From: Vespula vulgaris
Taxonomy: Eukaryota > Arthropoda > Insecta > Hymenoptera > Vespidae
NCBI RefSeq assembly: GCF_905475345.1
Contig: NC_066587.1
Span: 17,730,058-17,794,057 of the forward strand
Reading direction: 5' to 3'
Length of the DNA: 64,000 bases
The notes beneath the pieces were generated by a model that did no database searches, had not been told where the DNA came from, and worked only from the letters and a program-made list of their open reading frames with translations. The translations under genes were made by a program, and so were the position numbers. Shown here piece after piece: positions 38,541 to 51,333 of this stretch. The number at the start of each line of letters is the position of its first letter. Position 1 is the stretch's first letter.

Positions 38541-40796
38541 AAGGATTGTTCGATGGCATTTTCTTTATAGATATCTCTATAGTTTTGTTCCTAGGTAGTT
38601 TTAAGAGACGCGTAAGCCGAGTCCTGATTTTTTTCATTTCGTTTAGTTTCTTTTCATCGTGTATTTTTCTTCTACCTTTCTTCATTCCTCTCTTTCCTTT
38701 TCTTATTTTTCTTTTTACAATTTCACTTTCTTCTCTCTGTCGCAACACGGAAGACTAATTACAAGACCGGCTATTTTTTCATAGCGAATGAAATTATCGA
38801 CCACCGTTGGTGGTGTTGGTAATGGCGATAGTAGTGTTGTTGACGATGTCGTTCTTGCCAGCGAAATAGTGGTTTAACGAAGTTTATCGTTAGCAACGAG
38901 ATGATTTCGCGAGTACTATGGCGTTTCTCTAGTCGAAAAATAGGGGAAAGAATTCTTATGATCTATGAACTATCAAACTCGGTGGGACGTTTATAAATGC
39001 CCAAAAATCCGATTGACCGCGTTCAGTCTCCTAATCGATTGTAGAAAGATCGTCATTGCGATCTTTACATATGTATATACATGTATCTATGTATACATAT
39101 GTACATACTTTCATACATAGTTTAGCCACCCTTCAGATTTCCACGTTTGAACTCGGCAAAAGGTGCCATCTGCGAACGTAATGAAAATAATAACTCTGAC
39201 GCAAATTTTATTGTTTCCGAAACGTCCCTTCGAAGATTGAGATAGGGGAATGCTCGAACGAGTAACACTTTGTCAAAACTCCACGATCGTACAATAAGAT
39301 TTAACATTCATCGAGTAATTTTCTCTGCTGAAATGAACTTTAACTCGATCTCTCACTACATTCAGTTTAAAGTGTATCATTTTTTTTCTTGCCTTTCTTT
39401 GCTCTCTCCCTCTCCCTCTCCCTCTCTCTCTCTCTCTCTCTTTTTCTTTTTTTTTTTACTTTTTCTTTTTTTTCTTTCTTCCATATTTTTTTTTCAACGG
39501 CACATAAATCAAACGCACCGTCGATGAAGGTAATATAGAAGTATCGAATGTTCTGCGATAAAAATCAGGGGAATCTAAAAAGTCATTCGTTTCGATTTAT
39601 CGACGATATCCAACGATTATTTATTATTAAATTTTTAATCGTATCAATATATTGAGATTATTGGGATTATTGGTATTATTAGATACTATATATTTCTCAT
39701 ATAACCTACATGTATCGGAACATATAAATACGTAATGGTAATAGAAATATCCATGACGATACTATGTTACCTGTCAGTTTAATGTCCACCTATATAAACA
39801 TAATTAAAACAACGAATTAGATATTTCGTTCCTCGCATTATTACCACCTCCCATTTCTATTTCGTATATCGCATACGCTAGATAAAAACATACACGATCG
39901 TAGATTAGAAACTATCGCGTGGATTTTTTTAAGTACCTTCTTCCGATAAATTTCAAATACGATCTGCGATATGAGAAGTCGGGAGACGCGAAAAGAAAAA
40001 AAGAAGGCAAAAAATGAAAATACGAGAAAAAAACAGACAGAGGAAAAAGAAAAGAAGGAAGAAGAAGAGAAGAAAAAACGACGGAGATTCGAGCAAAAAT
40101 TGATTCGATTCGATACGATTCGATTCGAAATACCCAGTCACTAACAGGATCCATAGAATAACGAAGAGATATCTCCCTAAGGGGAAGGAGAACAACTCCC
40201 ATAGGAGGGGTAAGGAGGAGAGAAGAGGGTTGATGAGAAGGGATGAGTGGTGAGAGGAAAGAAATAGAAGGAGGAGGAGAGGGTGGAAGTCCAAAAGGTC
40301 TTTTCGGTCATCATTTGGCTTGACTTCACGACCGATTAGAATCGGCCGAAAGAAAATCGCTGTGCGGTGTGGCGCGACGATCGTTTATAAACGGCCGCGT
40401 TTGTGGTGAGCGAGGGGGTGAGTGCGCGCGCGCGCGCTCACGCGATGGTCCGCTTAAACGTTAAAACGAAGGGGGTTCCATAAGAGCTAAAGGCGAGCTC
40501 AAGGAGAAAAGACTACCCCTCCCTTCTTCTCTCAAAAAAGATGGGGGGGGCGGTGGAGATTGGAGGGGTGAAGTGAGTCGCCTGTAACCGAATTACATCA
40601 ATCCCATTTCACATCGTTTTGACATGGCAATCGAATTGAGTCGCGCGCAACTATTGTATTTTTTCGTCGGGGAATGAAAAAGAGTAGAGTTGTGGTGGGG
40701 TGCAAAAGTAAGAGAAAGAGGGAGAGAGAAAGAGATCGGGGAATTCGACTTTTCATCCCCATTTTGTTGATGGTTGTTTGGCGTTGATAGTAGTAG

Positions 40797-40866
40797 TGAT
40801 GATGATGGTAGTAATAGTGGTAGTGGTAGTGGTAGTGGTAGTAGTAGTAGTAGTAGTAGTAGTACT
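40797..40866. repeat. (AGT)n trinucleotide tract
   Basis: GAT, GGT and AGT units ending in seven or more pure AGT. The antisense poly-Tyr/Leu frames are not genes. Confidence 0.85.
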
Positions 40867-41018
40867 GGCACGTTGCTGGCGCGAGGGGCAAAACGCCTTA
40901 ACTTTTCCTTATCGAAAATAAGTCGTTAGTCGGCCTTTCATCTTTAAACGAGTTTTCGTGGCGTTCTGAGTTTTTACTCCAAACCAAATCCTCCTACCCC
41001 TATTCCTTCCACGTTCCT

Positions 41019-41021
<3 letters not shown>

Positions 41022-41066
<45 letters not shown>
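41022..41066. repeat. (AG)n microsatellite
   Basis: About 22 pure AG units. Confidence 0.92.
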
Positions 41067-41068
<2 letters not shown>

Positions 41069-42069
41069 TAACGTTTCCAACGTTATTTACACTTTCTTCT
41101 CTTTTTCCCTTTTTCCCTAATGTGTCCCGACTGGCTACTCCAAAAGACATATTTATCTAACCATCTACGTTTTGCCTCGATTTAAAAGATTTCCTCGAGA
41201 TCTTTTCATCCAACTAATTTTGTTTTCCATCTCCGACAATTTTTTCAAATCTCCTTGGCAACGCGCGCGTTTCAACTATCGAAGTTATCGAAATTTATAA
41301 ATCGTTTACGTCAGAGTGGGCGGGTGTTCCGGCGAGTAGAAGGGAAGGTGGAAGGCGAGACGGGGGAAGCGGAGAAGGAGAAGAAGGGTTGGGGAAGATG
41401 GTCGATCATGGGTAAATAACGTGGACGTATCGGATTTAATTCGATTGAAAATATAAACGGGGAGAGGGTAGAGAGCCAGGAGTAATGACGAAGAAATTTT
41501 GTACGGGCAATCGATTGAAAATCGAGCAACAAATGATTTTATTTATTTACATTGTCCGACAGACATTACACTCATTCAACGGTCATTGTTTCCAACCTTT
41601 CGATTAAACAAGCTCATTCGCGTGTAATGCGATTAATGTGGGTTTATGAAAGGGAAGAAGAAAGAAAAAAATGACAACAAACAAACAAACAAAAAAAAAA
41701 GAAGGATAAAGGGAAAGAAAAACGAGAAGCAAAAAAGGAAAAGAACGAAGAAAATAGTATATATGTGGTATATATCATACTCGGAATGATCGGGATGAAT
41801 TTCAAGGGTGGAAAAGCAAATTTAAAAGAGGTGTTCCCTGATCCGGCCAATGGTCGTTTCCGTAGAAGAAAAGAAAAAGATAGAGGGATGAGTCCGAGGT
41901 AGTAAGTCCGAGAGTTATTGTCGTCGACGGTTGCGAAAGAAGTGAGAGACAGAAAGAGACAGAAACAGAGAGAACAACAGAGAGAGAAAGACATAGGAAA
42001 GGGTCCCCCTTCCTCTTGTTGCTGGCCTCGTCGTCATTGCTGGCCTCGTGGTGTGGCTTAGAAGAGTAC

Positions 42070-42210
42070 AATGCTGTAAAACCACCGGCAATCCGCTTAC
42101 GGCGTGACATCTTTACGCAATTACCAATAATTGCTTCCTCGCTGGGACAGAGCCTCGTAAACCTAATTAGGCTTAAGAATGCAATCGGAGACGCGTCGAG
42201 GGGAAACTCG
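42070..42210. promoter_or_regulatory. possible regulatory block with CCTAATTAGG
   Basis: The stretch holds CAATTACCAATAATTG-like words and the palindrome CCTAATTAGG (42162-42171). An 85-codon frame crosses it (42016-42273) but matches nothing I know and has no convincing splice context, so I read it as noncoding DNA with homeodomain-type words. Confidence 0.25.
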
Positions 42211-42699
42211 TTCCTTTCACACGAACGCTACGCGCGAACACCTAAACTTTTTGCTTCTATAATACTTCGATAAGCCCTTTTTTCTATTCCATTTTTATTT
42301 TTATTATTATTTTTTCTTCTTCTTCTTCTTTTTTATCTTCCTTTTCTTCTTCATTTCTTTTTTCCAAAGAGCTTCGCGCGCGCGAAACTTCCCCTCTTTT
42401 TCTTCCCTTTCTCTCCCCCTATTTTTTTTTTTGTCACCAAAAATCGTACAATGTTTTTCGTAATCAAGTACTTTCTTCTTTTCATCCTTTCTTTCTATTT
42501 GCTTCTCTGTTTTTTTTTCTCGCGCGAAATATCAGAGATATCGATAATAAGAAATTTAATGTCATTCGGTTGGAAATTTCTTTTCTTTTTCTTTTTTTTC
42601 TTTTTTTTTTTTTTTAACGATCGATGGAAATAAATCTACGAGGAATAAATATGTTTCGTATAGTATGTATTAGTTAAATCAATGTAATAGATATTTATA

Positions 42700-42702
<3 letters not shown>

Positions 42703-42763
<61 letters not shown>

Positions 42764-42840
42764 AAGAGCGATAGTAAGGAATAGGCTTGAACGAAAACAT
42801 TTCATTCCTCTCTCTCTCTCTCTCTCTCCCTCTCTCTCTT
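42703..42840. repeat. (AG)n and (CT)n inverted pair, 39 bases apart
   Basis: AG run 42703-42768 faces CT run 42808-42840, the closest large pair of its kind in the intergenic region. Confidence 0.85.
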
Positions 42841-43340
42841 TCCCTTAAAACAGACGAGAAGCGTCTTAATTAAGTTCGTTCAAATTATCAGCAATTATCG
42901 AGACTTCGGTGTAATTCCGTTAGCAACACTGTGGTACGGGAAAAGACTTTGCTAAAAGCATTTCCTACAAATGTAAAATCTAATTTTCGATAGATCGACG
43001 AGAGAAATGACGTCGATGCGATTCTTCAGAAAAAACACGTATTCGCTACTTATCTGGAGTATTTACTCCGATCGTAAAAAAAAAAAAGAGGAAGAGAAAA
43101 ACAGGTACGACACGTATCATATAGCGAAATAAAAGTAATAAAAAAAAAAAAATCAAACAAAAAAGAGAAAAAAGAATAAGGAAAAGAAATCCACAAACAG
43201 GAAGCAAAAGAAATCAAATAAAAATAAAGAAAGAAAGGGAGGAAGAAAAAATGTCATTATTTAAACGAAACAATAATCAATAGTGTTCTACTTATCTCTT
43301 TGTTTTTTCGATCTAACGAACAGTCGAAATACTATTACGA

Positions 43341-43347
<7 letters not shown>

Positions 43348-43381
<34 letters not shown>

Positions 43382-43479
43382 ACTCGACGATCTCCTTTCC
43401 GACTATAACGAAATCACGTCGATTCATTTCAACGAGTGTTCTCCTTCGTATCGTAATCGATCTGTTTGGAAAAGAGATG

Positions 43480-43512
<33 letters not shown>

Positions 43513-43600
43513 AACGAGGAGGAGAAGGAGGAAGAAAAGGAAGAGGAGAAGGAGTAGGAGAATGAGAAGGAGGAAAAAGGAGAAGTAGAAGAAGAGACGA
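43348..43600. repeat. (CT)n and (GAC/GAG)n tracts
   Basis: CT run 43348-43380, then GACGAG units from about 43482 passing into AAG/GAG. The acidic open frame is a product of the repeat. Confidence 0.8.
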
Positions 43601-43980
43601 GAAGAGGTGGGGTAACCGGTGAATTCTTCAATCTCGATCCACGGGATACGACGAAAATTGCCCTTTCTCTCTTTGCTTTCCTTTCTGGAAATTCAACGAA
43701 CGGAACACCGCGGCACAATTGTCACGTATACGCCAACTTTCGAGGGAAATAAAGAGGGTAAAACGGCGTATAAAGGGTCGTTCCGTGTGGAAAAGAGAGA
43801 AACGACTTCGAGAAAATCTTTGAAACAGAAAGAGAAAGAAAAAGCAAAAGAAAGAGAGAGAAAGAGAAAAAGAAAAGGTGAAAGAGAAAGAGAGAAAGAA
43901 ATACATACATACACACATATATATATATAATGTGCACGAATACATATATCCATACATACATTCATGCATCTATACGTGCA

Positions 43981-43983
<3 letters not shown>

Positions 43984-44023
<40 letters not shown>
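43984..44023. repeat. (AT)n microsatellite
   Basis: About 20 AT units. Confidence 0.9.
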
Positions 44024-44026
<3 letters not shown>

Positions 44027-45354
44027 GTAATGTCACACTCAAGGGAAGTACTTCTGGAGGAGGGTCTTTCTTCTGGAACGGCTTACGAGGTACTACAAGA
44101 AGAAGGCGCTCTGGAAACGTCTTTTGCTTCTTGAAAAGGACGTGTGGCGACAATTCCATTGTGCATTCCATTTGGTCGGCCGCTTTGAGATACAAGCACG
44201 CATATCCTTTGTCCCTTGCGAGAAAGCATGAAAGAGAGAGAGAGAGAAAGAGAAAGAGAGAAAGAGAGAGAAGGTTTCGTGCTTACAGCTTGTGCACCCA
44301 GGATTACGAAAGGTGAAAAGTATTTTGACACCCGGAATAATGGAACCGGCCACGGGGTGCACCCAATTAGGTATCGCTTGGCCCGTGAAACTCTGTTGAG
44401 CAAACTAGACAACTGTTTTTTCTATACCACAGGAAGAAGATTTGATACTCTTCTTCTTCTTCTTCTTCTTTTTCTTCTTTATCTTTTTATTTCTTTTTCA
44501 TTCCTTTTCTTTTCTTTTCTTTTCTTTAACCGTATCTTTTATTTTTCAGTTTGCAGTAGAACAGTTTGCTCTATTGTGCGTCGTGTTCGTCATTCTTTTC
44601 TTTTTTTCTTTCTTTCTTTCTTTTCTTTTTTTTTTCTTTATAATGCATTTAAATTGCAGCACAAATATTCATATGGAGGGTATAATTATAAGAGAGTTTT
44701 GTGAAACGAATTTGTATCGTTAATGGTTACGTGTATGCAGATTTTCTTCTTCATGAATAACGATAATGATCGAATTAAGAAAGTTGAATTAATTGTGTTG
44801 ATTAAGAAGGATATGTAATGACGTAATTACTTATTTACATACGTATCTCAGTCGGTAATTAATACGAAAAAGTGTATTAATCATAAGTCATATATTTTTC
44901 GTTCTGAGATTGTGTTTTAGATATTTTACGTAGGAATTTATTTAAGAATTATATTTCCGTAATTACGCGGACGGAAATAGTAAATCAATAATCATTCACG
45001 AGAAAATTAATTATTCGATGTTATTTTAAAATGTTACAAACAGCCTCCGACAAAATACGTCTTTTAATATCTAAATCGACTTACATATATAAATACATAT
45101 ATTCTTTCTCTTTCTCTCTCTTTCTGATTTTCATTATCTGCCTCTTTCCCTCACATTATTACAATCATCAACTCGTATGAGATTATACAGAGATAAGATT
45201 ATTTTCATGCTTATTTACTTACAGAAATAAACAAGCAGCAGATGTATATTTTCATTTAGGCGATCTGAATTTTTTTCTTCCTTTTCTTTTTTATCTTTTT
45301 TGAATAAACGAACAAGAAAAATTTGGAGAAAATAAAGATCTTTTGAAAAATAAG

Positions 45355-45379
45355 AAGAAAGAAAGAAAGAAAGAAAGAA

Positions 45380-45419
<40 letters not shown>

Positions 45420-45584
45420 TCGAAATATTCGGGAAACGAGCGGGAACGACTTCCTTGTAACTACGGATTCTTTCGAACAATCCCGTTCAGGAAATTTCTC
45501 TACGTCCGGGAACGAGTAGAAGAGAGAAGAGTGACGAGAGATAGAGATAGATAGATAAATAGAGAGATAGATGGATATATATAT

Positions 45585-45637
<53 letters not shown>
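45355..45637. repeat. (AAAG)n-(AG)n and (AT)n microsatellites
   Basis: AAAG units pass into AG (45355-45418); an AT run ends at 45637. Confidence 0.88.
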
Positions 45638-45640
<3 letters not shown>

Positions 45641-46226
45641 GGAAGATGAGAAGTAAAAGGAGAAGGAGAAGGTGAGAGAGTAAATCGGCCGATCAGAAGA
45701 GCCCTTCCTCCTCCCTTAGACTCCGAGCCGGATAATAATGAAATTTCAGGATAATCGGTAGGCAATTCATAGTCTCTGAGTAACTTTCTATTAACTCGCT
45801 AACGACGACAGTCTGCAATCGTGGTCGCATTGAGGTCGCTTATATAAGACAATCTCCCGTGAGAAGATGGGCCTTTCTATATCCCTCCTCCTCCTCTACA
45901 TCACCCTCCCACTCTTCCATCCTCCTCAACATCCCTCTTTCTCCCTCCTTCTCTTTTCTATCATCTCTAAAGCGGGATCGAGACTCGTCTCACTCATTAC
46001 TTTATCCTTTCTCTCTCTCTTTCTCCCTTTAGCTTTGCACCAATCGCGAGGATCCATTTCCTATCGACTCCGAGAGACACTTTGGCTCTTTTTTTCCTCA
46101 CCAAGAGCCTTCGTCTACGTTCCCGTTTCGTTCCTCTTTCCTCCTCCAACTTCCTCTTTCTCTTTCCTAACTAGCCTTGCCTCACCTGTAATACTCCAAA
46201 GGTGACAAGGTTCGACTGGAAGTAAA

Positions 46227-46233
46227 GAGATAA

Positions 46234-46294
<61 letters not shown>

Positions 46295-46331
46295 CAGATA
46301 GATAGACAGATAGATAGATAGTAGATAGATA
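46227..46331. repeat. (GATA)n array with GACA variants
   Basis: About 25 GATA units with AATA and GACA changes, in the plus-strand sense. Confidence 0.92.
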
Positions 46332-47028
46332 CAGAGAAAGAGAGAAAGAGAGAAAGAGAGAGATAGGCTGCTTCGTCGTCAGAGACTAATTTTAGGTCGG
46401 CTAATGTCGTTTCGCTTTTAATGAACATCTCCGTTCGTTAAGTACGTTTCTCCATCTCCGCCTTGCCCGCGAAGTGGCTCCTCTACCGGAGACCGATCTC
46501 TCTGCAGCTATTTTTCACCTACGATTCCTCCCCCACCCCTTTTCCACCCCCACCTTCTCCTTCTCCTCCTCCTTCTTCTTCTTCTCTTCCTTCTCTTCCT
46601 CCTTCTCCTTTTTCTCCTTCTTCTCCTTCTATCTCTTCTTTTTCTATTTCTTCTTTCGACGCTGATCGAAATGCTGATACTCGAAGTCATTTTTCTGGTT
46701 AATAATATCAGACATTTTTTCTTTTTTAATAATAATTGATATCACATAGAACGTTACCGATCGAATATCGTTTAAAACGATAAGAGGAAATTTTTATTCT
46801 GTTGGGATAACTTCCTTCTCCATCCCCTCTTCCCCTTCTCTTCACTCTTTTCCTTTCTTTTCCTTTCCCTTATTTTTGCAACAGTATTTAATTGTAATTG
46901 ATTTTAAATGGCTATGATAACGATAAGAGACAATCGAAGGTTGTTTCGTAACGATAAAAAGGAAAAGAAAGAAGAAGGGAAGGAATGTCCTCGTGGAGAA
47001 ATCGTCGGTCTTCATTTTTAATTAGTAA

Positions 47029-47328
47029 AATATAACCCAATTGGAAATATATTTTTTCCACACATATATATATATGTGTGTGTGTGTGGGTATATTTTTT
47101 TATATATACATATATAATTTTTTATAGGTCTTCTTTCCTCTTTTTATTTTTTCTTTATCTTTTTTTTTTCTTTTTTTATGTTATATCATATCTTTTACAT
47201 ATTTATATCAGTAGAATATAATCTAATTGGAAATATATTTTTTCTTCACACACACACACACACACACATCTATATACATAATTTTTTATAAATCTTCTTT
47301 CCCCCTTTTTTTTTATGTGTTAGATCAT
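47029..47328. repeat. local tandem duplication, period about 186
   Basis: AATTGGAAATATATTTTTTC starts at 47039 and 47225. Both copies then carry an AC/GT microsatellite, then ATAATTTTTTATA and TCTTCTTTCC, in the same order. The inner microsatellite differs (AT-GT in copy 1, AC in copy 2). Confidence 0.85.
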
Positions 47329-48088
47329 TCAACAAGAAATATTTTATCCAAGTTAATACAGATGTACGTTATAAATTCTAAAAGTCAATTGAATCGAGAG
47401 AATATTAATCATTAAATTAATTGCGTCAATTTAAATGTTCGAGGCGTTCGTAAACAGCTACTTTAGCTAATACCAAATGTTATCTTGGAATTACGCGAGC
47501 CACTTTATCCGTTCTATATTTTTCTCGTTAGAAAAAAAAAAAAAATCATTCTGAATCACGAGTCGATTAATTCTACAATATAATGCTCGAGTAGTAACGG
47601 TTGGTAGAACGATAAAGAGAAACGTATTCTCTTATATGTTCCGTTTATATCCATGGGTCAAGGAACGAGATAACGTTCGATTATTTCACGATAGATCCTA
47701 TATAATTTCAAAATTTTCGATTCCCATTTAACACAGGTAAATACGAATTAAATATCGAATCCAAATTATCATTTACTTTCAAATTTCCATTTTTCTTTCT
47801 TTCTTTATTCTTTTTCCTACTTTTCCGATCGAAAAAAAAATTATCATATCGTCGATTATCTTCTTGGCCGTACGTATATACGGTAAATAAAAAATTCAAT
47901 TACAAAAATATATATACATATACATATATATTATCGACCAACCGATATAATAAAACGTTTTTGAAAGTAGAGGAAAAAAAAGAGTATGAAAAAAAAAATG
48001 TAGAAAATTCGTCTGAGACTTACGATTAGAGAGAAGGTGTGTGTATGTATGTGTATGTAAGAAAGAGAGAGAGAGAGAGAGAGAGAAA

Positions 48089-48125
<37 letters not shown>

Positions 48126-48277
48126 AAGAGAGAGACTGGCAATGACCGAGTTAACGAACGAAAGAGACGAAAACTGCGATAACCCGATGTGTTATATGAA
48201 ATTGTTATTCCCTCGGGAACGAAATCACGCGAATTTATTATTCCTTACATTTATCGTCTTCTTAGAGTTCTTAATAA

Positions 48278-48292
48278 AGAGAAAGAGAGAGT

Positions 48293-48333
<41 letters not shown>

Positions 48334-48406
48334 AGATAACACGGTTTTGAGGGAGAACGAACGGAGAACGGAAAAAGAAAGAGGAGTGGGGGTGAGTGGT
48401 AAAAAG

Positions 48407-48437
<31 letters not shown>

Positions 48438-48453
48438 GAAAGAAAGAAAGAGA
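48278..48453. repeat. (AG)n and (GAAA)n microsatellites
   Basis: AG run 48278-48331 and GAAA units 48409-48453, with another AG tract at 48060-48135. Confidence 0.88.
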
Positions 48454-48897
48454 AATTTCGTTATCTTTCATTATTCTATTTTAAACGAAGAAGCGCGTGG
48501 TCTTTTAAACGATATGATTGTGTTGTAAAAAGCGTTTAAATGTCCGACGACGGTACTCAATCGACGACGAAAAAAATTGATTAGTCGATTACTAGATATT
48601 TTTTTTTTTTGATTACTTTTTTTTGAAATTTGTTATTATAATATATACGGATGTGTTATATAATATATATTGTAATCATTGAATTTGTTTATCGATGTAA
48701 CATCGAGAGTGTATTATATTTGATTTAAAAACATAGAAAAATAAAAAAGAAAAAAGGAAATGACGCAAAGAGAATATGATCGTAAATACGTGTATCCATG
48801 TGCATAGATACGAGTACATACAGTTATATATATACACGCATACAACATATACATTCATAATATGTAAACGTGTATATATATATATGTAAATATATAA

Positions 48898-48943
<46 letters not shown>

Positions 48944-49531
48944 GTATATGTATATACGTATATAAAGAAACTTGTATAAGTATATCAGTTGTATACTGAT
49001 TAGAAGTATGCTTCTTTCTGTTTTTTCTTCTGTTTTTTTTTCGATGTTTTCTCCTTCTCGGAGGTAGTCACGAAAGAAACGTACTTGAATTATTGCATCA
49101 GGCTCTTATGAAACGACATTAAAGATTCTCGAATCGGAAAACACACATCGTTTGTCTCGACTAGAAAGAGAGATTAAAGAGGTAGAGAGGGGAGCGGTAT
49201 GGAGAGGGGATATAAGAAGAGGGAGATGGACAGGACGATTAGGAAAATTTTCCAAAGAAATCGAACTAATCTAACGTCTAAGTAAATTCGTTCGCTTTCT
49301 TGCATCAGATTATCGATGGCTTATGACGTGAACGACGACGTTGGATCGGTAATCGGAAGAAAGAAAAAAAATGGAGAATAAAACAAAAACAAAAACATTA
49401 TATTAAGTACGCCAAGAAGAAAAGAGGGAGAAGAGGGGTTAGCGAGGAAGGGTGAGAAGGGGAATGAAATTATTTTCGTAAAAAAATTCATTAAGGATAA
49501 TGATGCAAATGTATGCATGCTTATGATAATA

Positions 49532-49553
49532 GAGAGAGAGAAAGAAAGAGAGA

Positions 49554-49599
<46 letters not shown>
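49532..49599. repeat. (AG)n microsatellite
   Basis: AG run with AAAG and GGAG interruptions near its start. Confidence 0.9.
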
Positions 49600-49601
<2 letters not shown>

Positions 49602-49878
49602 AGATTATCTCTGCCCTATCCATGCATACATTTATTATTCATAAACGCAACGACCTTACATCGAATGTTATGGCTAATTAGTCATTGCTTGTTCTCTTTT
49701 ATTTTCAATTTTCTTTTTTCTCTTTTCTTTTTCAAGCAGAGTCCTTTAATTACGTGGAAGAAATAAAAGGAAAAGAAGCTGGAAAATCAAATCAAGAGAA
49801 GAGGCTTGCTTTCCTTCCTTCGTTCGTGCTTCCTTTTTTTTCCCCTTAAAAGAGAAAGATTAAAAAAATCTCCCTCTC

Positions 49879-49909
<31 letters not shown>

Positions 49910-50249
49910 CCTTTTCGATATTCACTCTTCGTTTATCTCGTTCTATTTTCGTTGAAAAAAAAAAAGAAAAAAAAAGGAGACGAAAAAGAAGAAGAAAAAA
50001 AAAGGAAAAAGAAAAGGAAAGGTAGTAAGAAGCATAAGATATTTTTTTTTAACATCGTAATTGTCAAAACCGTTTGGACGTCAATCCATACTTTCTTTCT
50101 TATCTACGACGATAATAATAGATATTGTTCGTCTATTTCGGTCGCTTGCTCGACTAATGACTTGTAAAATAATTTATATCGAAGTGAGCGTTGCCAATGT
50201 TTAGAGCACTTTATGTGATACTATTTATTATAAAATAGAAAAAAGAAAG

Positions 50250-50290
<41 letters not shown>

Positions 50291-50696
50291 TAATGCGACC
50301 GAGTGTTAGTTACGTTTTCATATTAGACGTCGATCTATACAACGTTTGATAGACCAAACGTATTATTTTATGTATGTATGGGTCGTGAACTCGATTTCAT
50401 CACTGTTCGTCTCTCTGTCTGCTGAAAGTGATAATGAACTTCGACATTCTAACATAATTTTTTTCTAATTTCTTTAAGGCACATTATCGGCGAAGGATTT
50501 ATGTATTCTAAATCCCGATAAAAAGATAAAATATATTAGTCAACGAAATTCGATAATAATCTGTGCTTATACAATTCAAAAGTGGAAAGAATAGAGAACG
50601 ATCGATCACGATCATAAGTTAACGTTAAATTTCTTTTTACACGAAAAAAAATTGATAACGAGTTAATCATGTTAGAAATTTATTTGGAAAAGACAA

Positions 50697-50698
<2 letters not shown>

Positions 50699-50741
<43 letters not shown>
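50699..50741. repeat. (AG)n microsatellite
   Basis: About 21 pure AG units, 260 bases upstream of the candidate aminotransferase promoter. Confidence 0.9.
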
Positions 50742-50745
<4 letters not shown>

Positions 50746-50996
50746 TTAATTTTCATCTCGAAATAAGATTGCAAAGACAAAGAAACAATTAAATGAGTAG
50801 TAAATGAAAAAGAAAGAGAGAAAACTCGATTTTTACTTACTTCTGTTTTCATTCATTCGTCATTCTAAACATTTGGATATTGGATATTGGATAACTTTCG
50901 GTTATCTTTCGATTTGATTGTAGGCGATTATTATTATACGCATACATAGATATTCGAGACGCTCCTATCCGAATACATTAATATTATCTGACGCAA

Positions 50997-51047
50997 CCAA
51001 TGTTATCGCTAAATATAAAAGCCGACGAAACGAGAGTCGACGTTAGT
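50997..51047 (+). promoter_or_regulatory. candidate core promoter of the AADAT-like gene
   Basis: A CCAAT box (50997-51001) is followed by TATAAAAG (51014-51021) and by TTAGT (51043-51047), whose A at 51045 lies 31 bases after the TATA start. This is normal TATA-to-initiator spacing, and TTAGT differs by one base from the insect initiator TCAGT. It would give a 5' leader of about 290 bases. A short upstream frame (ATG at about 51117) lies in that leader, which argues for caution or for leader splicing. Confidence 0.4.
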
Positions 51048-51333
51048 ATAAGGAAAGGGTTGTTCTCGAGAAGACGAAGAAAAGTTTACTTTACTATTAA
51101 AGAAAGTTATTTCTTCATGAAGGATTCATATCAATATTATTTTGAAAATTTTACTGTTATTTCCATGTTAATTTATTTTATTAACATCAATTAATATTAT
51201 TTTCGTATTTCGCAATTGTTTGATTTACATATATATATTTATATATACATATTATATAGATATAGATATATATATATATATTCTTTTCCTTTTTCTTGAT
51301 CTTTATTGGTTTATAAAAATCAACGAAAGTATT

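Larger units (their letters stand above)
25658..51333. other. intergenic region between divergent Rx and the AADAT-like gene
   Basis: This 25.7-kb interval separates the two start codons. I found no recognisable coding exon. Most of it is microsatellite, with GC-balanced islands at about 26.75-27.2, 27.6-27.7, 28.4-28.7, 29.3-29.6, 34.9-35.2, 36.75-37.1, 38.4-38.5, 40.3-40.5, 42.0-42.2 and 44.0-44.4 kb. Open frames in those islands match no family I recognise. Rx 5' untranslated exons and enhancers probably lie here. Confidence 0.65.

Noticed and set aside
45842..46205. TATATAAG followed by ATG and a 112-codon hydrophobic frame (45867-46205)
   Set aside because: The ATG lies only about 25 bases after the TATA, no initiator is seen, and the frame is T/C-rich low complexity.
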